Assembly (NCBI GenBank): GCA_000151295.1
Contig: GG745333.1
Span: 639,113-703,112 of the forward strand
DNA: 64,000 nt
Direction: 5' to 3'
Origin: Allomyces macrogynus ATCC 38327
Taxonomy: Eukaryota; Blastocladiomycota; Blastocladiomycetes; Blastocladiales; Blastocladiaceae
Below the pieces are notes generated by a model. The model did no database searches. It was given only the letters and a program-made list of their open reading frames with translations, and was not told the origin of the DNA. This document shows positions 58,284 through 64,000 of this stretch, piece after piece. The translations under genes were made by a program, and so were the position numbers. Position 1 is the stretch's first letter. Each line of letters opens with the position of its first letter.

Positions 58284-61200
58284 CTACTCGCCCTCGGCCT
58301 CTGCCAGCTCCTGGTCGCTGTCCTCAATGAACTCTCTCGACAGCGGCTGTGATGCGCCAGCACGGTCGCCGCGCTTCTTGAGCTTGCGCCGCTTGGCCGA
58401 CCGCGCGCCATCCCCACCAGCCCCCGTGCCCTCATCACCACTGACACTGCCGCTCTTGGACGGCCGCGTCGACCGCTTGCGCGCCTTGCCCGCCTTCTTG
58501 CCACGGCGCGCGCCTCCGTCGTCGCCATCGTCACCCTCCATGTCACTCGGTTCGCTCTCGCTCACGCCCGACGCGCCGTCCTCATCCTCGGAATCGTTCA
58601 CGAGGAACCCATCGCCGTCATCACGACCGCGGCCACCGCGTGCACGCGCACCTCTGCTACTCCCACCCTCGCCATCCCCACCGCGCCTTGACCCGCGCGA
58701 CGACTTTGGCGGCGGCGCGAGCGCACGCGCGCGAATACTATCCCACTCGTGCATATCCTCCTGGATCCGTGCATTCACGCGCTCGTAATTGCGCAGCACC
58801 GACTCCATCTGCTGCGACTGTTCGCGCATCTGCATTTCCTGCGCGAGTCGCGCCTGCCGCTCGTCAGCCTCCTTGCGGCGAATCATATCGTCGAGCCGCT
58901 TCTTGCGGTCCTCTTGCGTGAAGATCAATTCCTCGATACGCTTTTCCAACCGCTCCTTGAGGTTTTTGATGTGCGCGGCACGTTGTGCGGCAATCGCCTG
59001 GTCGTACTGCTGCGTGTCGCGCTTGGCGAGCCAGTTCAGGTTGCGGATTGCGAGTTCGGCGAGCGCCACGGCCGCACGCATTTGCTCGACGGTCACCTTG
59101 TCGAGACGCTCCGTCGAGAGCACCGACGTGTGGTCTTGCAGGACGATCGACAGATTAAACCACAGCAAAAAGTCCCTGGGGAAAATGTGCAGCGCGCGCT
59201 GCAGCAGCTTGAGCGCCGCGAGGTGCATTTCGGCCGACTTGGTGTTCTTGCCGAGCATGTAGTAGGCCTTGGCCGCCGACATGAGCAGGTCCACGTTCTT
59301 ACCCTCGAAGAAACGCTCGAGCGCCTTTTCGTACTGTTGATGGCACACCGAGAGGGGTGAGTAGTCGTTCTAGACCGGACGCTGGTTGCAACATCAAGAA
59401 CTGGGCGTACCAAGGGAATCGCGCGCTTGTACTGGCCGACTTCGGCGAGCATGTGCGCATAGTTGACGGCAAAGCACGCAACGTTATCGTCCGACTCGCG
59501 CACCTGCTCAAACGTGCGCAGTGCCTCGTCGGCCCACCCTTTTTCGCGCATCGCAATGGCCAGCCCATTGGCCGCCCACGGGTTGCGCGGGTCGAGCTGC
59601 AGCACCTTGTCAAACAGCTTGTAGGCCTCGGTCAAGTTGCGGTCGCGCGTCTCGAGGTCGGGTTTCGGACCCAACAGCCAGATATTGCCGAGCTGCAGCA
59701 GCGAGACAATATCAAACTTGTCAATGTCTGTGAGCACTTTTCCAAACAAGCGGCGCGCGGCACGCGTCTGGTTCTGCGTGAGTTGCAAGACACCGAGCAG
59801 AATGTGCGCGTCAACCGACGTGGGTGCGACATCGAGCGCCTGCTGGAAGTGCTTGGCGGCCTCTTCGAGGTGCCCGCGCTGCTGCGCGATCACACCGAGC
59901 CGCAGCTGCGCGTCAACGTACGCCGGGTGCTGCCGCAAGATACGCTGGTAGAGAATCTCGGCGTCGTGCTCGTTGCCCTGCAACTCCTTGAGCCGCGCCG
60001 TGTTGTACCGCAGCGTCGTCTCGTGTGCATCCTTGGTCTCGGCGGGCAGCGTCGTCGACTCGCGCACTTTTTGGTAGGCCAGCGCATACAGCTTTTCGGC
60101 AAGCTCGAGACGGTCGCCATGGTCCTTTTTGCTTGCCAAATCCTCGGGCAACTTGTGCTTGTGCAGCACCTGGTTCAGCACACCCATGTTGTTGAGCAGT
60201 TCGTGCGGGACCGCGTTCTCGCCCTGGTCACGGACGAGCAACGCCTCGGCCGACTTGTAGAGCTGCAGCGCCCACCCGAAATGGTCCATTGTCGCGGTCG
60301 GCGACCGTTCCAACAGACGCGCGTACATGACCATGGCGTGAATATCGCGCGACCCCGACTCGTCCGGATCCGCCGACTGGAACGTCATGAGCAGCTTGAA
60401 CAGTTCCTCGGCGCGCGAATACAGCTGCCGCTGCCGCTCGCGCGCTTCTTGGTACTCGCGCGTGGGCATCGTCGCGGACGTGAGCACGGGGCTCTCGGCG
60501 AGCCGCGCGTGCAAGAAGCCCAGCAGCTTGAGCGTGTCGTAGTCGTCGCCGAGCGACGTGCCGGGGCCCGTCGCAAATGCTTTCCCGGCCGCATCGAGCA
60601 TTTGCCGCGTCTTGGTCCGCGGACGCACTTTTTCGCGGATCTGGTCGAGGTGCTCGATCGCCTGCGAGTTCTCCGACCGGTGCGAGTGAATTTGCGCCAG
60701 CGGGAACCGCACGAGCACCATGTCCGGCTGGTACGAGAGCGCCTTGATGTAGTGGTCGTGCGCGCGGTCGTAGTCGCCGAGCCGGTGGAAGTAGCGGCCG
60801 TGATAGTAGTGCAGCTCGGCGAGCAAGAGCGGGTCGCGCGTCGCCGTCATGGCGCGCTCAATCAGGACGGGCACGTCGTCGTAACGGCCCTCGAGGAAGA
60901 GCAGGTCGACCATGCGCGTCAAGACAAGCGCGTTCGTCTCGCCCTTGTCCTTCATAGCACGGTAGGCCTTCTGCGCGAAATTGATGCCCATGGCCTGCAG
61001 TTCGCGCCGCTCGCTGTTTGGGCAGTCGGGCGTGCGCATTTCGTTGAGGCACAGCGACGACAGGTAGGCGTGCGCCGTCGCGTGCGCCGGGTCGAGGTCG
61101 AGCACGCGCAGGTAGGCCGTGCGCGCTTCTTGTACGAGACCGAGCCGGGCAAAGCACACGCCAATGGCCAGGCGCACGGTCGTCTGTAGGGTCAGCGGCA

Positions 61201-61871
61201 CATTCGGGTCGGACGAGATGATGCGCAGCGTGCGCTGCCAAAAGCGCAGGCCCTTTTTCCACTCGGACCGGCGCGTGAAGGCCATGGCCATGCCGTAGAG
61301 CGCCGGGACATTGTCGCGCGTCTTGTTGAGCACAAATTGGAACTGGACCTCGGCCTTTTCAAAGGCGTCCTGCTCGAGGAACAGCGTGCCACGCACGAGC
61401 CAGAGCGGTAAATAGGCGCCATCGATGCGCTCGGCCTCCTTGACTTTCGCTTCGGCGTCGGCGAGCAGGCGACGGCGCAGCGCGTCGGGCACAGCCACGC
61501 CGGTGCTTTTGTTGATGGAGTCAATGGCCTGCACGAGCAAAAGCGCCTGCCGCGTCTGCTCGCGGTCGGCGCGGCGGTTGGCGCACTCGGCGAGGAACTG
61601 GTCATACTCGTCGGGCCGGTTTTGCTTGTAGTAGAGGATCTGGCGGTTCGGGTCGAGCGGACGTGAGCTCAGCGGAGCGGAACCAGCTGCTACGCAGCCG
61701 AATCGAGGGCCAAGTACGCACCGCGAGGCGCACAAAGTACTTGAGGTCGGTCTCGGAGGTGAGCACGCTGAGAATGTCGGCGGCGGGCGGCAGCGGGTGC
61801 AGCTGGATGTCGACAAACTCGTTGCCCTCGACGTGCACCTCGATCACATCCTTGTCGCCGGCAGAGGCCAT
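58284..61871 (-). CDS. CTR9: Paf1 complex subunit CTR9
   Basis: Nuclear TPR scaffold of the Paf1 complex, which travels with RNA polymerase II and promotes histone modification and elongation. Exons are 61871-61722, 61639-59411 and 59333-58284, all phase 0, giving 1142 aa, the usual CTR9 size. The splices rebuild conserved helices: FVRLA/ILYYKQNRPDEYDQF and KRAIPL/YEKALERFF. TPR landmarks are AEVQFQFVLNKTRDNVPALY, VRLAIGVCFARLGLVQEA, RYNTARLKELQGNEHDAEIL, ILRQHPAYVDAQLRLGVIAQ and DPRNPWAANGLAIAMREKGW. A charged coiled coil (about 59.0-58.75 kb) precedes an acidic and basic, Gly/Arg-rich tail ending in EFIEDSDQELAEAEGE. The short exon 1 start (MASAGDKDVIEV) matches the family's N-terminal acidic strand. 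Confidence 0.95.
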
Positions 61872-62158
61872 GGCGGCGGCGGCGGTGCGGGCAGTTGCTG
61901 GGCAGTGCGCGCGCGGCACAAAGAGTGCTCGTCGTCTTCACGACGATGCCGCGCGACAGACGGTGAGGTGGTCGGCTCTTGCTGGCACTGGCTTGGTTGG
62001 GTGGAGTTGACTTGGCGCCTGGTCACTGGCCTGCTAGACCTGTCGCGACCTTCCAAGGCGCGACTTGCAGCCTTGCTGCTCGTCGTCGATCGAGCTGGGA
62101 AATAGGCTGCACCGTCTTCGACGTCGATGACCAACGCGCCACCAAGAGGGAGCGACCC
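61872..62158. promoter_or_regulatory. Divergent promoter region, CTR9 / VPS33
   Basis: Only 287 nt separate the two divergent start codons, so the promoters must be compact or shared. No TATA-like element or other recognisable site is seen. Confidence 0.45.
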
Positions 62159-64000
62159 ATGAAGCTCACGGCATTCTACGCGCTCGTGCGTGACGCGCGC
62201 GACCAGCTCAGCCACTGCCTCGAGTCGGTAGGGTCCGCTCTGGTGCACTGCGACCACGGTGCATCAAGATCGACCAATATTTCGCTGCACGCACCCGATT
62301 CACGTTCAAGAAATGTTTAACAATGCGTAGGGCACGGGCCGAAAGGCGCTCGTTATCGACAAGTCGCTCTCGGGCATCATTTCGCGGCTCGCCGATTCGG
62401 CCTTCATCAAGGAACACGGCGTCGAGCGACTCTCCTACCTGTCGCCCCAAGTACCCGACCTGTCCGACTGCCACTCGGTGATTTACATTGCGAGGCCCGA
62501 TCCAGACGTTGTCAAGCTCATTGGCCGTACGCACCCCATGTTCTGGTGCTGGTTCCGGCTGTTATTGACGCAACTCGTTGCCGCACTGTATTGCAGAACA
62601 TGTTCATGGCGCGCTAGCCTCGGCACGCGAAGCGTCGGGCCCAACATCGTCGTCCAGCGGTGTGCACACGCCGCCAGCCTCCGTATCCCAGCGCTTTTTC
62701 CTGTTTTGCCTGCCACGATCCACACTTCTGGTCAAAAAGATCCTCGAAGACGACTCGCTCCTCGCCGAAATCGACGTACAGGACCTCGAAATCGACCTGT
62801 TGCCGCTCGAGCACGATCTGTTCTCCATGGAGTACCCGTCATTCCACGCGCTCGCACCGGTGCGATAGCATTCTCGCTCGCTCGGCGCTCTAGACCAGCT
62901 CCTAACAAGCATTCGCATCCACTCAGATGCGCGACTCGCACGCGCTCTACCAGCTCAGCAGTAGCCTACTCGCGCTCGAGTCAGCCATTGGTCCCTTCAC
63001 GGCAGTGCGAGGCCGCGGTCCGCTCGCTGACTCGTTCATGACCATGTTCACCAAGATGCGCGCCGCGCACAGCCACCCATCGCCCGTCGACTTGACGGCG
63101 ACCAACCGGCTCATTCTCGTTGACCGCACGCTCGATATGATCACGCCGCTCATGACGCAGTTTACCTACACGGGCTTGGTGGACACGTTCAAGGACATTG
63201 TTGCTGGTGCGCTTGATTGGTTTTGGGGGATCGCGTCGGTATGGGTGCTGACGCACGTGTGCGGGTTGATGCTTTGGTAGGATTCGTCGAGGTCGACGGT
63301 GGCGGTCAGCGCCCGCGCAAGTTCAAGCTCAGCATGGACGACGACAACATTTACTGCGAGCTCGCCGACTTGAATTTCGGTGTGGTCGGGCCGACCCTGC
63401 AACGGTTGGCCATGGAGCTCAAGGCCGAGTCGGGGGTACGGTATTTCGCGGCGTTGCTTTGCTGTTCCGTCTCTTGTGCTCACCGCGCTCGTCCTTGACA
63501 GAAACGGAAAGAGGCCAACACGTTGACCGACATCAACAAGTTTGTCAGCGACAAGCTGCCCGAACTGCAAAAATTGCAAGAGGCACTCCCGATCCGTACG
63601 CTTGATGCTTGTTTTCTCGTCCTGCTAGGTCACCTAGCTCAGTTGATTGCTCCTCTTAGACATTGGCCTGGCCGAGTCGGTCGCCAAGTCCATCATGAAC
63701 GAGGACTTCAACCTCGTGCTCCAGGCACAACAAGGTACGTTGCTTCTCCACCGCCCCATTTCGCACGTTTCCGCGTCTCACGTCTCACGTCTCCACCAGT
63801 CCTGTTGGCCAGCGCTGAGCTCGACGCGGAACTAATTGACGAGCTCATGTGCCGCAACTACGAGCCCGAGGCCGTCTTGGCGCTCATTTGCCTCGGATGC
63901 TTGATCGGGTGTGTCAAGGAAAAGCAGCTCGACTTGTGGAAGCGCGAGTTTGTACAGGTTCGTCGCCACCCTCCCCCCCCCCCCCCCCCCGAAATCGGAA
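62159..64000 (+). CDS. VPS33: VPS33 Sec1/Munc18 protein, 5' part (cut by window end)
   Basis: SM-family subunit of HOPS/CORVET that templates SNARE assembly at the vacuole/lysosome and endosomes. Eight exons are seen: 62159-62227, 62331-62526, 62597-62859, 62927-63206, 63281-63435, 63502-63595, 63660-63734 and 63800-63957. The last ends at CAG/GTTCGT, and the gene continues beyond the window. Landmarks are RKALVIDKSLSGIISRLADS, FIKEHGVERLSYLSP, FFLFCLPRSTLLVKKILEDD, DLLPLEHDLFSMEYPSFH, NRLILVDRTLDMITPLMTQF and the following SM-domain text KFKLSMDDDNIYCELADLNF. Intron density is higher than in any other gene here. Whether it is the VPS33A or VPS33B branch was not settled; the DLLPLEHDLFSMEY wording suits VPS33A/fungal Vps33. 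Confidence 0.93.
63973..63990. repeat. Poly(C) run of 18 nt in a VPS33 intron
   Basis: A homopolymer of C begins 16 nt after the exon 8 donor. It probably marks the pyrimidine tract of the next intron. Its length is unreliable in most sequencing methods. Confidence 0.8.

Noticed and set aside
1..64000. CRISPR arrays, prophage, insertion sequences or bacterial-type operons
   Set aside because: The window is eukaryotic nuclear DNA with spliced genes. Repeats found are homopolymers and short in-gene tandem arrays only; no transposase, reverse transcriptase or terminal repeats were seen.

Overview
This is a GC-rich eukaryotic nuclear segment with closely packed, intron-containing protein genes. 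Introns are short (about 53-165 nt) and most 5' splice sites read GTRCG. The gene set points to a zoosporic (flagellated) fungus. Fungal-type families (an Apd1/Aim32 2Cys-2His ferredoxin, an Ssh4/Ear1-like SPRY membrane protein, an Aco2-like aconitase) sit beside axonemal genes (two inner-arm dynein heavy chains and TTC29), which flagellum-less fungi have lost. Blastocladiomycota or a chytrid is my inference from gene content and base composition; no rRNA or other phylogenetic marker is present to settle it.

Layout. 0-3.1 kb: the 3' end of an LRR-like gene, an unrecognised minus-strand gene, and an XRCC2-like RecA-family gene. 3.6-16.4 kb (+): a complete DNAH6-like dynein heavy chain in five exons. 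16.8-24.4 kb: ACMSD, a p24beta/Emp24 cargo receptor, an Apd1/Aim32-type ferredoxin divergent from TTC29, and ribosomal protein eL38. 24.4-26.5 kb (-): an Ssh4-like SPRY membrane protein with a Gly/Ser tandem-repeat segment. 27.4-40.4 kb (-): a complete dynein heavy chain of the DNAH3/7/12 group. 40.9-50 kb: Elongator subunit ELP6 (+) and the 90S pre-ribosome scaffold UTP20 (-). 50.4-58 kb: mitochondrial aconitase (+), Elongator subunit ELP2 (-) and NADP-isocitrate dehydrogenase (-). 58.3-64 kb: the Paf1-complex subunit CTR9 (-) and the 5' part of VPS33 (+), which runs off the window.

How the genes relate. The two inner-arm dyneins and TTC29 (an inner-arm accessory protein) form a loose flagellar neighbourhood across 3.6-40.4 kb. 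ELP2 and ELP6 belong to the same tRNA-modifying complex. Aconitase and NADP-IDH catalyse consecutive steps (citrate to isocitrate to 2-oxoglutarate). The remaining genes are ordinary housekeeping. No operon, CRISPR array, transposon or rRNA gene was seen. Exon coordinates come from reading splice sites by hand and checking reading phase. No homology search was run, so family calls rest on remembered family motifs. I found no wholly new system; the most unusual points are the NADP-IDH first exon (a splice-built second AUG plus targeting signals at both ends), the poly(T) intron of ELP2, the Gly/Ser-repeat SPRY protein, and the clustering of inner-arm genes.
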